From the NCBI RefSeq assembly GCF_028769735.1, contig NC_088172.1, positions 61,907,075 to 61,971,074 of the forward strand: a stretch of 64,000 bases of DNA. Direction: 5' to 3'. The notes under the pieces were generated by a model. It saw only the letters and a program-made list of their open reading frames with translations. It was not told the origin of the DNA and did not search any database. A program made the translations under genes and the position numbers. This stretch comes from Zonotrichia leucophrys gambelii (lineage: Eukaryota > Chordata > Aves > Passeriformes > Passerellidae). Below, one piece after another: positions 1-13,400 of the stretch (position 1 is its first letter; each line of letters starts with the position of its first letter).

Positions 1-3000
1 TGGCTCTGCCACAGCAGGAGCAGCTGAGAGCAGCTGGTTCAGATACTGGGACAGTAACTGAGTTGTTACTCTGCTGAAGCAGCACATGCAACAAATATTT
101 ATGTCTGGTACCAAGAGGGGAAAATCATGTTCAGAGAAGATCGGCTATTTGGAAATGAAAAATGTCCTGACCTCAGGCAAGGCTGAGCAGTCTGGAGGGA
201 TTGCTGTTTAAGTCAGTCTGAAAACTGTAATACACTGTAGGGAATGTTCAGAAATCTTAGAAAGTAGAAAAGTTATTACCATTAGTGGCAGTGAAATAAT
301 AAAGATAATGTACTTGTAAGTTCTTCTGTACATATAACTTAAATGCAGTTGAATATAAGCCCCAAGGCTGCAAATACTCAGGCAGAAATGTTCCCAAGTT
401 TTGGAGAACACTTAGATGCATGAAACTTGCAGGGCATGCTGATGAATACCTGGAAAGAAGCATCAGCAAGGAAGAAAACTAATTTAGTCTTGGTTGTAGT
501 TTGCCAAGCAAAATGGACACGATGCTCTGGAAACTTCAAAGGTAAGGTTTTATTCAGACAAGAATCATACAAAACAGAATTTCCTCCCTAATTGTCCTAC
601 CTTTGTATTTTGCTGTCCTTGAAGAAGATGGTTGTTTGAACAATACTGCGCTGTCAGGGGTGGCTTTATGCTGTTGTATTAATCTGTTTGTTTTACTTTA
701 CTCTGAAGCATACATCCTGTTTTCAAAGTAATGGCACAATTTACAGAGAACAGAAACAGCTTGCAGATAATTCCTCCACCACACAGAATGAAAATTGTTG
801 CATAAGTGTTTGTATCTTTCCCTGCTTACTAAGCTGTAATTTGTCAGTCATATCCTCCCCAATGGGGCTGAATTTGGCAGCCAGCAACAGAATCCTTTGT
901 TACATATCCACTGTAAAAAACTTGACTCCTAATTTTTCCTTGGGATGGTTTTTTCATTAATTTTTGCCATGTGGTAGCCCACAGAGGATCTCAAGTGGGT
1001 GAGCTTTTTCTGAGGCTTGTGAGCTTTAGGGATAACTGCACAACTTCACACTCTGCATACTCATAGAGAGGATAATTAGCTGAAATTGGATTTTCTTGGG
1101 TAGAAACATGATCTGCTCCACTTTAGAAAGCTGCTTCTGATTGCTAGGAAATCTTCACTGAGTTTCCTATGTGTCTTCTGATTTGCCAGGTGGACAAACT
1201 GTATTTCTTTGATGCCTGAATTTTTCTTTTTGGAAAGTGGAATAACAATAAATGTTTCTTAAATCATCAAAAAAGGTCTTGAAATTTGGAAGAGTGGAGA
1301 CAAATGGAAAATGCTGTTGAAACTCTTACATCATGATTTTGAGACTATTGTACCGTGATTGCTGTGTGAAAATCTGCTTTATGTTTTATCACTATTGCAG
1401 GGAATAAGCCACAGGAAAAAAAATTATTTTGGATAAGACAGAATCCTGGTCTCAGTACTTAAATAACTGAATTTTATTTACTAAATGGAAGAAGCAAAGA
1501 ACAGTAGATTTCCCTCAGAAAGAGCAGAATGTTCTTGTTTGTTCAAATGCTGTGGCTCATTCTTCAGAAGTTATTCTTCCTCCTCAGATGATAAAAAGGT
1601 TAATATCCACCAGAAAATCAATAATTTTGTTAAAACTTCTGTTCAATGTAGTACATATTTTTTTCCCAATTATTTGTTTCCAACAATTTATTCTCCAATT
1701 ATTTTCGGGCTATACAAGCTGTGACAAGTTGAATAAGGATGTCTAAATGAGAATTTTGTATTGTATTTAATGGCTCTAAAGATGGATGTGTTGCTGGATA
1801 GGATGAGCACTTTAAGGCACAAATGCATTAAGTACATAAAATCATAATCAACAATTATTATCTATTTCAAAGAAAAATAGAGAATTAAGGACTCAACAGT
1901 TTTGTTTTGGATAATACCTTTTCTTTCCTAAGTTATTTCCTCAAGTTTAGCAGCCTTACTTGTAAATAAGTACAACCCATGCTGGCAGAACTGTGCAACT
2001 GAGTAACTTTGAAAGATCTGCGCTGCTGGAAAACATTCAAATGTTTTTCATGCAGGAAGTTTGAGGGAATCATAAAAGATTTACAACTAAAGGGAAACGG
2101 GCATGAATTTCTCTGAGAAAGAACTCAAGGAATGAGAACTGGTCAATGAGCCATAAAGAGGGTCAGCCTTAAGATCCCATAAGGTTAATAAAAAGACTCT
2201 TCTGAAAAAAGATAAAGAAGGAAACTAAGATACAGATAACCAGTACAGTGTTAAAGGCCCTTGTGGGGAAAAGGTAAAGGAGAAGGAAGTTAACAATGGG
2301 TTCAGAGAGCTCAAGGGAGAGAAGGCAGGACAGGTAAGGTCGTTTAGTTGGAGTCCAATAATGACTGCAGAGCAAGAACCAGTAATTACCTGAAAAGGCT
2401 TTGGTAACTTTTCATTTGCTAGTGTAGCTTTTACATTTTTTGCTGGTTTGATGTAGCTGTTACCTTTTTTTTGTAACAGTCTTGCTGTCTCTCCCCCTTG
2501 ACAAGGTTAGAAACCCACCTCTGATGCAGGTACACAGGTACCTCTGTACTCCTAAATGAGAGATGGCCAAGGATCTCCCTCATGCACTGAACACCTGAAT
2601 ATCTGCCCAAGTGCTAGCTGATCTCCTGCCCACCCCAAAAGGCTCTTCCCATGACAAAACACAGAGTGGTCTGGCAACAGTTTGCTCCGAGGATCACACT
2701 CAAAAGGCAGACACAAGCCGCAACCAGACTTTGTTCTTGTCCTTTCTCATCCTCCAGAGCTAGCTCAAAGGCTTTGCGACTTCAAATACCTGCACATTCC
2801 CTCATGTCACAGGCTTTGGTATGTGACACACCCTTAGTTTTGTGCTTTAACTAAACCACTGCTGGTCTCTGTAATGGTTCATTTTATTTCAGACACAGTG
2901 AACACGAGTGGGCGAGAGGGGGAAGAATGGAAAAAGACGTGTCTTAGGGCTGCAGTGGCCCAGCAGAGATTGAGGGCTAAATGCTTTGCAGGGTGGACGC

Positions 3001-3955
3001 TCCAGTGAGGTCTGGGGTTAGTAGCTTGGACACAATCCAGTCCTTGCTACTTGGCCTCAGGGAGCACCCTCTGTCCCTCTCTCAGCTGGGAGTGTAGATA
3101 CACAAGGAGTTTGTTTCCAGCAACCTCTTGTAAGAAAGACTTTTCGTGCTCTCACCCTGTCACTTCTCCAGTGAATAAGTTATTGCATCAATCCCAGGGT
3201 TTGCAAATCAAGCCTGTTTTTTTCCCTAGGGCAATGCAATTGTTTCTGTGCTGAGTGACTTTAGTGCAGATCCCCGTGTTTTATTGTTGCTTTGTGGCAA
3301 AACTATAGTGTTACATCCTACTCTAAAACACTAAACTCTGGGAAGAAGTGAGTGGGCCATTGCTTCTATTAGTCTGTAGATTCCAAGTGAAGTGAACAGC
3401 AATATAAATCCTTGGGTCAGAAAGGATAAATAGCTGTAATTCATGGAATTACTCCTGGGTCTTTTTGAATCTGGACTGTTTCAAGTCAGGGTAAAGTTCA
3501 CAGTCTTTACACAGTTTAAAAAAGGAGCAAAAAAAATCTTCTTTCAGCATTGAAATGTTTGGTGTGTTACAACCATCTACATGTGCTGTGTCCAACATTT
3601 TAAACATAACTTGCCCCCAAGCACACTAATTAGGTCTTCAGGTTGAAAATGTACAGTCAGTTCTTGAATTCACACATGTCTAATCTAAGAATAAGTTACT
3701 ATACTTATGTCACCTCATAGCTAAAATTTCAATTCAAGACACTGGAAAACCTATGAAGAAGAAAAAAAGAAGAAAAATAATTAAAAAATAAACTATGAAA
3801 CTACTGAATTGATATCCATCAATTTTTTAACATTTTGTGTGGAATGATTGGCAGAATTGTCACTCCAAAATTTTTCCTGTTGACAATGTTCTTGGAGTCA
3901 AAGGTTATGATTCAGCCATTCTCAGGCAAGTTTTGCCTTTAAGGACAGACGTCCA

Positions 3956-3974
3956 CCCCCTCACCCCCCCCCCC
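3956..3974 (+). repeat. Poly-C tract
   Basis: A C-rich run with five C (3956-3960), a short interruption and then eleven consecutive C (3964-3974). It is simple-sequence DNA that would be G-rich on the minus strand. No gene is linked to it. Confidence 0.8.
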
Positions 3975-6900
3975 TCGGAAAATTATTATTTATTATCACA
4001 GCTAAATTTCAGTAACTTATAGGAAGCTTTGGGGTGTGCTGACTGGATTCCAGAAGGCAAAAAGCCTTTGATGTAGCCAACCTTGAGCAGCTGACCAGGA
4101 GACATCAGGAAATGTTTACATCCTCTTCTTTGGAATATTCCTTTGGATGAAGGGATATTCTTTCCCAGTAGACCTTGACCAAAAATGAAAACATTTACAA
4201 GCAAGCTCATTAAAGGAAATATTAATACCTAGTGTTCAATCTAGCCGAGCATGGAATTATGGGGAACTTTGTTCTTCCTCTCTGCAAGGCTTTCACAAAT
4301 ATATCTACATGTAAGGATAAACCACAACCTAATTTTGAGACCATGCAGTTTATGAGAATAGGTGTTATATTGATTAAATATTTCTTCCCTAATTTGGTCC
4401 TTTTGTAAAAAGCAGTAATTAAAACTGTTGGCCTTTGCTGCACCACTGCACCACCAATCCTGAATGAAAGTCAATTTCTGTGTTTTACTCACAGTCACTT
4501 AAGGCAATGATAGATTCTCCTGAGTGAATTTCACTAACTTGGGCAATGGTTTCCACTCCAGAAAGATCAGTTTCACATATAAGATGTTTTCCTTGTAAAA
4601 AATATCATTCAATAATCATGGGGGAGAACAGGTGAAGTGTCTTCTCTGAATTGCTGTGAACATTTAGACCCATCTGAGAAATAATATACTCTTTCTAAAT
4701 GACAATTGTTGCAAGATATAATATTCTAGCAGGCAGAGAATCCAGGCAGAGGCAGGCTCTGTGAGGCTGGCTGTCTGCTCTGCAGACACAAACAGCTGAT
4801 GTGAGAGAGTAGCTTGGCTGTCACAGGAAAGACTGTGTCAGTGTTTCAGACTTTAGTAGCCTTTCTGAATGTTTGTAGAAAAGCTGAGGTTGTAACAATT
4901 TTTTAGAGAATTTTCAGCCTCCACAAGCATCAGATCTGTGCTTGGCCTCTCTTTACTTTCTGATTGTCATCTAGAAGCTTTGCTGTTAATACTCAATGTG
5001 GCATTTATTTTTTATGTGTTACATCTGCACCTGAAATTCACAGTCAAAATCTGGATACCACATAAAAGAGAATGCAACATTTATCATTGCCTTTGGTTTG
5101 GGTGCACATTCAATCTGAAGCAGTTGTTTAACTTGAGATGTAAATACTAGTACAATACCAAATACTTTGCCAGACTACAAGGATATGTATTTTACCTGTG
5201 TGTAATATCTCCGTTCTGAAATCTGACACAATTATCAGTGGGTCAGAGTAATTATTTCCTTAGTCTTGGAAAAGGTAGCTGGTAAATGATACCTTTTCCA
5301 TAGCTGTCTTCCTGTCCCATTCAAACTGGTTTTCCACATCCCATTTCCATTGTTTGAAAAACAATGTTCCTTCATATTGTAACTGGTTTTTGTGTGTATG
5401 AGAAAATGATCGTATATTTTGTCTTCTTGTCTTCACTGCATTTTTTAAAACTCTGAAGTAATTTTTATTGTCTGTTTGGAGACTTTTATGGCATAAAGCA
5501 AAAACCTTTAGATAATAACAAAACAGTAAGAGTTGGAGTAGATGTAGTAGTTACTGCTGAGCTGAATATTTAAATAGGAGACTAATTATGTATTCTCTGG
5601 CCCTGTTGCAATTCTCTCTTACTACAGAGAAGTTCTGGAATTCTTACTGGATTAGAGAATCTGTTCTTGAAAGAGATCAAACATTAGGATGTAAGAAGGA
5701 TATTTTGAAAATATATGTATTAAAAAGTCATATTTTACATATGACTACATGTCAGGTGGGAGGACCGTAAAGCTATATTTTTTGTCTAGCCATTTTACAG
5801 TGCTGATATTTTTCTGTTCCATTTTCCATCTAATTTTTCCTAAATATTAAATTGGGATGAAAAAAGTGTTCATGACTCTGTACAAGTATATTGAGGTTTT
5901 TTGCTGTCCCCTATTAATATAGTTACCAGGTCTAATAATGAGAGATAGAAATAAATTAAGAGAACCCCAGATATACAAAGTGTCTCCTTGCACCAGACCT
6001 AGGAAGGGTCTAAGAACTTCTGTTTCTCCCATGCTCCTTGCCCAGCTCCAGGGCAGGAATTTGCTGCTGCCGTGTACCATGGTGTTACAGCAGTGTAGCT
6101 CTCCTGTGCTGACCAGGTCACTGGCCAAGGGTTAACACATTCCCGCTCTTGCCCAGCTCTTCTCCAGAGCAGGATATGAGTTTCCAAGAAGATTGTCCTG
6201 CAGAATTGCTGCCCTTTTGTTGCCCTGCAATAGTTCTCCATGCGAGAAAAAGAAGGGATTCTACAATCTGCTATATTCTGCTCTAATGCAGAGGCCAAGA
6301 ATTAATATTGCCATTCATGTGAACCTCTTCTCAAAAGCATCTAAGAGTGCCTCAGAATTAGTTTCTTTCTGTAGAGACTTCTGCTACAAAATGCATTTAT
6401 TTGAAGATGCTCCAGAGTTATGTGCCCTGCCTGGTGATACTGGCCTATGTAGAGTTACAGAAGGAGTCTCATTGTGTTTCAGTCTAGTGAACAATGAACA
6501 TTAAGTTCTAAAACGGAGTGATTTAAATTTATGATGTGCACTCCATGATCTTCCTGTGAGCTTTGCCTTTGCTTGTGACTCTCTGATTCCCATGACCTTG
6601 TCTCTCTAAAAAATGCTCCTTCTCAGCAGACCTCAGTACTATTCTTTCCTGCCAGTATCCCAAATACTCTGTTCTCTCCAGTTTATGACCACATGGTTAC
6701 TCTGTCCTTTGATCCATCCGCTAAAATGCTTTGTTGTCATTGGACAGCAGAATATCATCGTGGGAGGCCCAGGGCATTACTTTCCTTACTCCAGTCATGC
6801 CAGCAAACGGAAGGCTAGCTCTGTTTTCTCAGTCAATGAAACCTAAGAGGGGCTTGAGAAGGTCAGGCTTCTCCATATCTGTACCCCCTTTTCCAAATTT

Positions 6901-6984
6901 CTTCACATTTAGACAGTGAAGTGCTCAAACATACGTGTGCACGTGTGGACGGATAGAATGTAGGAAAATAAAGATAGTGCAGAA

Positions 6985-7260
6985 AGTAGCCTCACACCTG
7001 AGGAGTTGCACCTGTAGTAATCACCAAAGATTAGGAACAGCCCTGCCCTTAACAGGCCACAGCTGTGTCCAATAAGAAGATGAGTGCTACAAAAGAGTGG
7101 GTTAGCTGGGCGAGGGGAGAGATGGAGTGTGTTGGTTGTGCTGTGACGAGTTGCCCATGAGAAATCACCAAGAAGTTATGGAACTTTTGCAGTATGATGA
7201 TGTCATGTGTGTATATCTGTGAGCTATTTTAGCACTGTATGAACACGGAAACTCAAGTCA
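6985..7260 (+). repeat. Possible LTR-like interspersed repeat
   Basis: The phrasing of this segment (a CACCTGAGGAGTTGCACCTG beginning, a 'cacagctgtgtccaataagaagatgagtgctacaaaag'-type stretch with a CCAAT-like element and a weak TATA-like ACAAAAG, then 'agttgcccatgagaaatcacc') resembles LTRs of avian endogenous retroviruses as I remember them. No flanking coding remnant (gag, pol or env) and no target-site duplication were seen. It may equally be unique sequence; a repeat-library search would decide. Confidence 0.3.
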
Positions 7261-8029
7261 GATCTGTTGGACCGTCTCAATTTGTTGTTAAATGCAGAAT
7301 TATTCCTTAAGGTCTGTTGCTTAGTGATCTGATCAACCTAGTGTGGACTTCTCAAAGATTTCTATCATTCTGCTTCCACTATGCCTCATCTATGATTTAT
7401 CTGAAAATAGACCCTATGGTAAGGAAGCATTTGCTGATAGATGGTTTCTTTAGTTATTTCTTTTAGTTATTTCAGCATTCTAGTCACCTTTAATCCTCAA
7501 ACTCACCCATTTAATTCCTCCATCTGTTTGGTACTCCTGTTCAGATATTTGAGTTGAAGATGATATGTATCTTTGAAGCATGATCTCAATCAAATCTCAT
7601 TATAATTTAATCAAGTACATATGTTCAGTTCTTTAGCAATTTCCTTTTGTCCCCTGATCTTTATTTTTGGTTTCAGTCTGAATTCTTTCCAGTGGTGAAT
7701 TTTCTGTGACACCTCTGATCTCACAAGCAATCTCTGGAAAAGCAGTGTCATTATACAGCTTCAGAAAAAGTCACCTCCTTGTAACAAAATGAACCCAGGT
7801 TTGTTGTACAGGTTCTCAGTGGCTGCTCAGGGAGTACTGTTGCTTTGTAAACTGCTGCCATATCTGGTTTAATATCCAATGGAAATGTGGAGTTCTTGGT
7901 ATTTACCAGCTATGAAAGACTTTCTGGAAGGTCTTTCTCAATTGGAACATTCCAGTTTGCATTTTAATACTTTCCCTCTGTTTTTAAATCTTGCTGGAGT
8001 CTTTTGCATTCTCCACTGTTTGGCGTTAC

Positions 8030-8150
8030 CAACCAATATCTCGCAATTAATTACAATATTAGCAAACATGCTCTTCCATCCCCTTTTTAGGTCCTTACTG
8101 AAGATGCTAGAAAGGACAACGGGACATTTATTTACTTGTCTTAGAACTAA
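8030..8150 (-). repeat. Degraded CR1-like LINE fragment (weak)
   Basis: Read on the + strand, the words 'agcaaacatgctcttccatcc', 'ctttttaggtccttactgaagatgctagaaaggac' follow the reverse complement of the internal 3' part of ancient amniote CR1 elements (roughly 'ccatccccttttccaggtcatttatgaatatgttgaatag'). The match is by memory and strongly diverged. Confidence 0.3.
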
Positions 8151-8614
8151 CAATGTTTAAAACTCCTCACAGTGGGAGCTGTATAGAAGGTAAACTTGCA
8201 ATTACAAGAAACATTGCAATCCTCTTAAGGTAAGTATAGACTAAACAATCTCAATATGCTGACTAATGGACAAAGGGTTTACCCTAACATGGCTATTACC
8301 CCATGTTTTAAACATGCAGATGAAGATACTTAACTCTTGAGTCTTCAAATCTATTTCAAATTTACTACACTAAGCTTCTAGCTTCTCAGTAGTCCCTGTC
8401 CTTCAACTTCTGGATATAATATGAGGAAATCATGTACACTTGACAGGAAAATGTTACCCCCTCAGGATTTTCTTCTTGTTTTGGTTATGTTTTCCTTTTG
8501 TTGAGTCTCACTGTTGTAGTAAATGTGGCTGTGGAAAACATTAAGCCAAATAGAAATTATTCTCTTGTGAATGTGTATGTGTTACCGTGGGGGTTAATTT
8601 AGGCTTTCTCTTTG

Positions 8615-9052
8615 CTATGGAACTGTGTTGCACAAGCACAAGAACTGGTTCTGCAAATTTGGAAATGGGCTTATGATGGGGGGGCAGGTTTGTAATAGGA
8701 AGATGATTTTGTAGTGAAGGCAGCTGGTGGTATGGCAGTGCACACAAACAACGTAAGAATGTAGAGTTGTCTTGTGGTTGAGCATTGATTTGTCAGACGA
8801 GGAGAAAGATACCTTAGCTGGATATTGAGTCATCTTTGTCTGTACGTCTGTGCTCAGATATGGAGGTGATCCAGCCAAAAGGCTGCTCTTGTGGCAGTGG
8901 TTAGCCACATATTCCTGGACATATAAAGCCATGGATTCCATGAATCCACCAGTTACTGTCTTAGAGGCTCTGAAAATATGGAAGGAAGTTGCAGGTGAAA
9001 GTACAGCGAGTATCTCAAGGAGAGCAGTCTCATCTTCCTCCCGAACCTCCAT
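8615..9052 (-). other. Unassigned 145-codon antisense ORF
   Basis: This minus-strand frame starts with MEVREEDETALLEIL and stays open for 145 codons. I do not recognise the protein. A GT sits in a donor-like context (AAG|GTATCT) about 80 codons in, so the first part could be an exon, but no strong acceptor precedes it and the second half looks like random translation. It lies about 0.8 kb upstream of the NID1 CpG island on the opposite strand. Chance is the most likely explanation. Confidence 0.15.
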
Positions 9053-10123
9053 GCTACTTTGTCTCAGTGACTGTTTTCACTGACGTACAGAACCCAATAG
9101 TAAATAGATGTTAGTAATAATGGTGACTAGATGTGTTTCCCCTTTAGGCTGGCATGGTTATAGCTCTACCCAGGAATGTCTTGTGCTGTTGCAATTTGCC
9201 AAATGCCACATCACACTTTCTTACAAGGAAAATTAAAAGCACAAGCGTTTAAAGTAAAAAACCATGCAAAAAGCATGTGGGTAGCATTTCAGCTGCCTTT
9301 CTTAGATGGTTATCAGCTGTAAACCTTCTATGAACATATCACAGCATATTCTTTACTGGCCAAGATTTAATCCCTAAATACCGCTGTCCTCACTTGGTAG
9401 CTTTAGGAGAAATATATGAAATATAACTGTTCTTCACTTGCTTCTGAGTGTTCCAAGGGAGCAGGACTATACTATAAAACAAGAAGACATAGTCAGAAGT
9501 AAAATATTTACATATACCACATTTATTTTCTCTGTATTTCATATCATCAGCAAATTTTTTTTTGTTTGTAGATTTGTTTTACCTATTTTTTAGTTTTATG
9601 CAATTCTGACATGGATGGTGTAAATTTATGAAACACGTTCCAATTCATTTATTCATTTCCTCCGACAATGAGCACCTGGTATCATAATTATTTCAGAAGA
9701 CAGTATGGGGATTCATATTTTTATTTCATGTAGATTTTGGTATTTGGTCTCGGTGCTCTGGCTGTTGGGACGTACTGCAGCTGCCGGAGTCACTTTGAGC
9801 ACACATTTTCCGAGCTAAGCAGAAACCCCACTGGCTCTGGCGGAGACCCGCGGTGCTTTGAAAGCATCTGCCGGAAGCCTACGACCCCGCACCGACTTAG
9901 CGCCGAGAGTTTCGCGCCCCAGAGGGGACGCTGATCCCGAGAGGGGCCGAGCGTCCCCATCCCCGCGGCCTCGGAGCGCTCCGAGGGTCGGTCCCGGCGG
10001 GCTGCGCGGACCCCGCTCTGCTCCCGCGGGGAAGCCCCGGCCCGGAGCGCTCTCCGCGGCGGATCCCGCTGCTGAGCCCCGCTCGGGCTGTGGGAGCGGC
10101 CGCGGGGTCCCGGCGCCGCCGCT

Positions 10124-10129
10124 CCGCCC
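10124..10129 (+). promoter_or_regulatory. GC box (Sp1-type)
   Basis: CCGCCC immediately followed by a second C-rich run, about 90 bp upstream of the NID1 ATG within the CpG island. It is typical of GC-rich housekeeping-style promoters; binding is inferred. Confidence 0.4.
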
Positions 10130-10142
10130 GCCCCGCGCTGCC

Positions 10143-10147
10143 ATTGG
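10143..10147 (-). promoter_or_regulatory. Inverted CCAAT box
   Basis: ATTGG on the + strand in the context GCCATTGGCCG, about 70 bp upstream of the ATG and close to the GC box. The spacing is plausible for an NF-Y site in a proximal promoter. Confidence 0.45.
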
Positions 10148-10214
10148 CCGCGGCCCCCCCGCTCCGCCGGCCGCGCTTATAGCGGAGCTGCCGCGGGCGC
10201 CGGGAGCCGCCGGG

Positions 10215-10421
10215 ATGCGCGCCCCGCCGAGCTGCCCGCGCTGGGCGCTGCTGGCCCTGGCGCTGCCCGTCCTGGCGCTGCCCGCAGAGCCGCTGCAGCT
10301 GCTGCCCCACGGCGAGGAGCGCGGCGATGCCGCCCTGGAGCCCGGGGACGATGTGCGCTCGGCGGCGCTGGAGCTGAGCACGGCGCTGCACTTCTACGGC
10401 GCTGCCGTGCGCTCCCTCTAT
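10215..10421 (+). CDS. NID1: NID1 exon 1: signal peptide and N-terminus
   Basis: Residues 1-69. The ATG has G at -3 and opens a classic secretory signal: basic/polar [10 protein letters not shown], a hydrophobic [13 protein letters not shown] core and a likely cleavage after Ala24 ([10 protein letters not shown]). The mature start and the later acidic stretch ([22 protein letters not shown]) align with the known nidogen N-terminus. It ends in phase 0 at a TAT codon followed by donor GTGAGT. The frame stays open upstream to an ATG at 9858, but the signal peptide and family length make 10215 the likely start. Confidence 0.93.
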
Positions 10422-13400
10422 GTGAGTGTGGGGCCCCCTTTGGCTGCCCGCGGCTCGGAACCGCTCCTGGGCACTCCTCGGGGAGCTTTGGGTGGGTGCG
10501 CCGTGGTGCTTGTGGGTTGCGTGAGTGCCGAGCTCAGAGGTCGGTGCAAAGAGCTTAATTTTTCCAGTTGTGTTCAGTCAGATATCGGGCCGTGTTAATT
10601 CCCTTCTCACACTATGGCCGGGCCAGATTTTTCTAGGTGCACAGCCTCCGCTGGGAGACAATGCAACAGATAGTAGGAGCGCAAAGAAAATGTAATCGAT
10701 TAGCTGGAATGAATGCCATCCCCAGGAGCTTTCTGCACTCATACAGAGTGTTCAGCGCAGAAACATCCTCGTTGTGGTCTGCTTTGTGTGTTTCAGCATG
10801 CCAGAGTCACAAAACTGAAATAGGGTATCCAACCAGCAGCCTAACCTGTTGGAGACTTGCACCTCTAAGCACTGGGAGACCTTTCTGTTCCTCAGTGTCT
10901 TGGGCACTCCCAGGTGTTCGACTTTGATTCTCTTAAAGCATCTGCGATGGTCTTGCACAGGCCATAATGTCTCTGTGAAGAATATGTGTGGCCTCCTTGT
11001 TTACAAATTTATAGAGTGGAAAAGGTTGAAGAAATATGTGGAGACAATAAGAGTGATCAGAGGAGGAAGTCCATATCCATAGTAATTGCAGGCTTTGGGC
11101 TGCAGGCACATCTGAGCCTTGTGTGCATGTCTCACAGATGAATCTGCATCCCAGAGTGCTGTGTGCATGTGTATAGCTGATGGAGGGTGTTCAGTATTTG
11201 AAGGTGGGATTGATTGAAAACAGATTGTCTGGGGCAGAGCTGCTCAAAAGCAGCCATAAGGAGAACAGTTTAAAATGGCAGCATGTGTTCTGAACACTGC
11301 AAGGGTACTGCACACTTTATCATAGCCTCTTTCCCCTTAAGCCCCACCTAGGCTAGCAATTGAACATGCTGAGTAGCACGTTTAGAAAGGTTTTGGTAGG
11401 GAAGGCACAATGTGTTTAGTGTATTAGTCTGGTAAATGTCATCTCACCTCCCTGGCCAGATAAAGCAGAGTGGTTTAGTATTATGGATCTAAGAGACAAC
11501 TCAGTGGATTAACCTGCATGGAGATACTTGGGAAACTATGTGATTGCATAGCTCCATGTGATTGCAGTCATTCAAAATTTGATGTAGTTCCCATGCACTT
11601 GAGTTTGTTTCATGGGTGCTCACTGAAGATATAACTTGCTTACACTACACTGAGGTGTATTAGTGCTGACACTTAAGTTACACTCCTTTTCATTGTCCAT
11701 ACTGCCACTACTTAGATAAATCCTGATATCATATCTGAAATCTAAAATTTTGAGGGATTTGGGTTATGCTTGTGTGGAAAACGGGTGTTGTTCACTGAAG
11801 CTGACTGAGATAAAGTATTAGGCAGAGTTCAGACTTCAGTTTGACCCTTAGTTCATTGTCTTGCCTTCTGTACTCTAATTTGGTCACTGATTAGTCAAAC
11901 CACATAAAAATACACTTTTAAAAGCACAAAAATATTCTTGAAACATAGTGGACTGTATATTCAGCTACAGAGAAGCAAAGATAACAAGTATCATGTCAAG
12001 TAAGCTGCAGAGACAGGACGGAGTTTTCAAAGAGCAGTAAATTGACTTACCAGTCTAGGTTTCTTTAGTTTAATGACCCTGTTACTTGCCCCGCCCTCAA
12101 ACAGGAACAGTTCTAATTAGTTTTTGCCTGAAAGAACAGCCATGCAGTGTCTATTTCCAAATCACTTCCAGGGCTCTGCCAGCATCTCTCAGTACTAAGA
12201 ATGGACAGTTTTAATGAATGGCATTTCAGTATCAGTCTATACACTATGCAGAGACTTTTTCTTGCCCTGAACTTTGTGCAAGCATTGCAGAACAGAAGCA
12301 CAGTACAGACTTCATGGGGGTAGGGAGAGGAGAAGCATACCTGTTGAGGAAATGTGCTGAGCAGTTTTTAATGCATTTTCACAATACACGTCTTTATTGT
12401 ATATTGGCAATGTGTATTCATGAAGCTCTACAATCTTGCTTGGCTGGAGTATCCAGGGTATTGCTAGTTGGTAGTAAATATTATCAAGCTGATACAATTT
12501 ACATTTGGTGCACATAATTTTATTTAGAAATTTTATGTGGATTCTCTTTCTACCTTTTTTAACAGTTGAGAAGCTGAGTTGTTTAAGGTGGCTGCACACA
12601 GGAATAGAAAGGCAAGGCATTCTGTGAAGTGATTGTTTAGTACCAAGTTGTCATAAAATCCCTGGCAATAAAATCTTTTCTCACAGACAGAAGAGAGCAC
12701 TTTTATTTCATATAAGTGGAAACAGACTTTCACATATTGTAATCTTCAATATGGTGCTTTTGTCTGTAAGATTTATAGCGTTGAGCTCTATCACTAACCC
12801 GTACTATTCCATTTGTTTTAATAGCACACTTCTATTAAGGCTTTTTCAGTTTACACTAAAACTCACTGGTGTGGAAAAATTGAAGGACTAGGGATTACCT
12901 CCACTTAGAAAATAATTGAGAAATCTCTAATGCAAGCTTGGTTCGATTTTTTTAATCCTTACTTTTATTAACTCCTTAAATTAATAGTTGGTCATGTTTG
13001 TATTGGAAAGCTTTGTTGCCTAAAGTCAACTGTCACTTCATTATAAAAATAAATTCAAATTTTCTAAACATTTTTTTATGCAGAAATATTCAAGTCCATA
13101 AAATGCCTAGTCATTGAACAGGGAAAGAGTGCTTCATTTTTTAGAAACTTTAATTTTTTGTTGTACATACAGAGATACAGTTTTTCTTTTAACAGAAATA
13201 CTCCTTACTTTGAATTCTTCTTCTCACTTGGTTTTCAAGGTGGACCTGTAATTGTGTGTGTGCATTATTGGTTCTGCTACAAACCACAAATGTATGTTAA
13301 CTATGTGTGTAATCCAGTTTAACATGCTAAAAATACATCTATGTTAGTTCCTGTCAATTTAAATAGTGTTATACCCTAAAAGGAAAGACTACTCTAAAGC

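Larger units (their letters stand above)
1..9814. other. 5' flanking / intergenic DNA, no supportable gene
   Basis: This AT-rich stretch precedes the NID1 CpG island. Open frames on both strands are short, begin at arbitrary ATGs, lack convincing splice partners and resemble no protein I recognise. The longest is an antisense frame at 8615-9052, reported separately. A possible LTR-like repeat (about 6985-7260), a weak CR1 trace (about 8030-8150) and a poly-C tract (3956-3974) are the only structures I can point to. I see no promoter-like GC enrichment before about 9.8 kb. Confidence 0.6.
9830..10560 (+). promoter_or_regulatory. CpG island and NID1 promoter region
   Basis: Base composition switches abruptly from AT-rich flank to very GC-rich DNA with frequent CpG, and falls back after about 10.56 kb inside intron 1. 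The island covers the presumed transcription start, the 5' UTR and coding exon 1. It contains a GC box (CCGCCC at 10124-10129), an inverted CCAAT box (ATTGG at 10143-10147) and a TATA-like TTATAG at about 10177-10182. The start site itself cannot be fixed from sequence. The TATA-like element lies only about 35 bp before the ATG, so initiation probably occurs elsewhere in the island. Confidence 0.8.

Noticed and set aside
10177..10182. TATA-like TTATAG as the NID1 core promoter
   Set aside because: It lies about 35 bp before the ATG, which would leave a 5' UTR of only a few bases. GC box and CCAAT in a CpG island suggest dispersed initiation instead.
9858..10214. In-frame upstream ATG giving a 119-residue N-terminal extension of NID1
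   Set aside because: The stretch is open because GC-rich CpG-island DNA has few stops. The composition is Pro/Arg/Ala/Gly low complexity, it would bury the signal peptide, and no nidogen has such an extension.
9815..10391. Long minus-strand frames (188 and 164 codons) over exon 1
   Set aside because: They are GC-island shadows of the NID1 exon and promoter, low complexity, with no recognisable domain.
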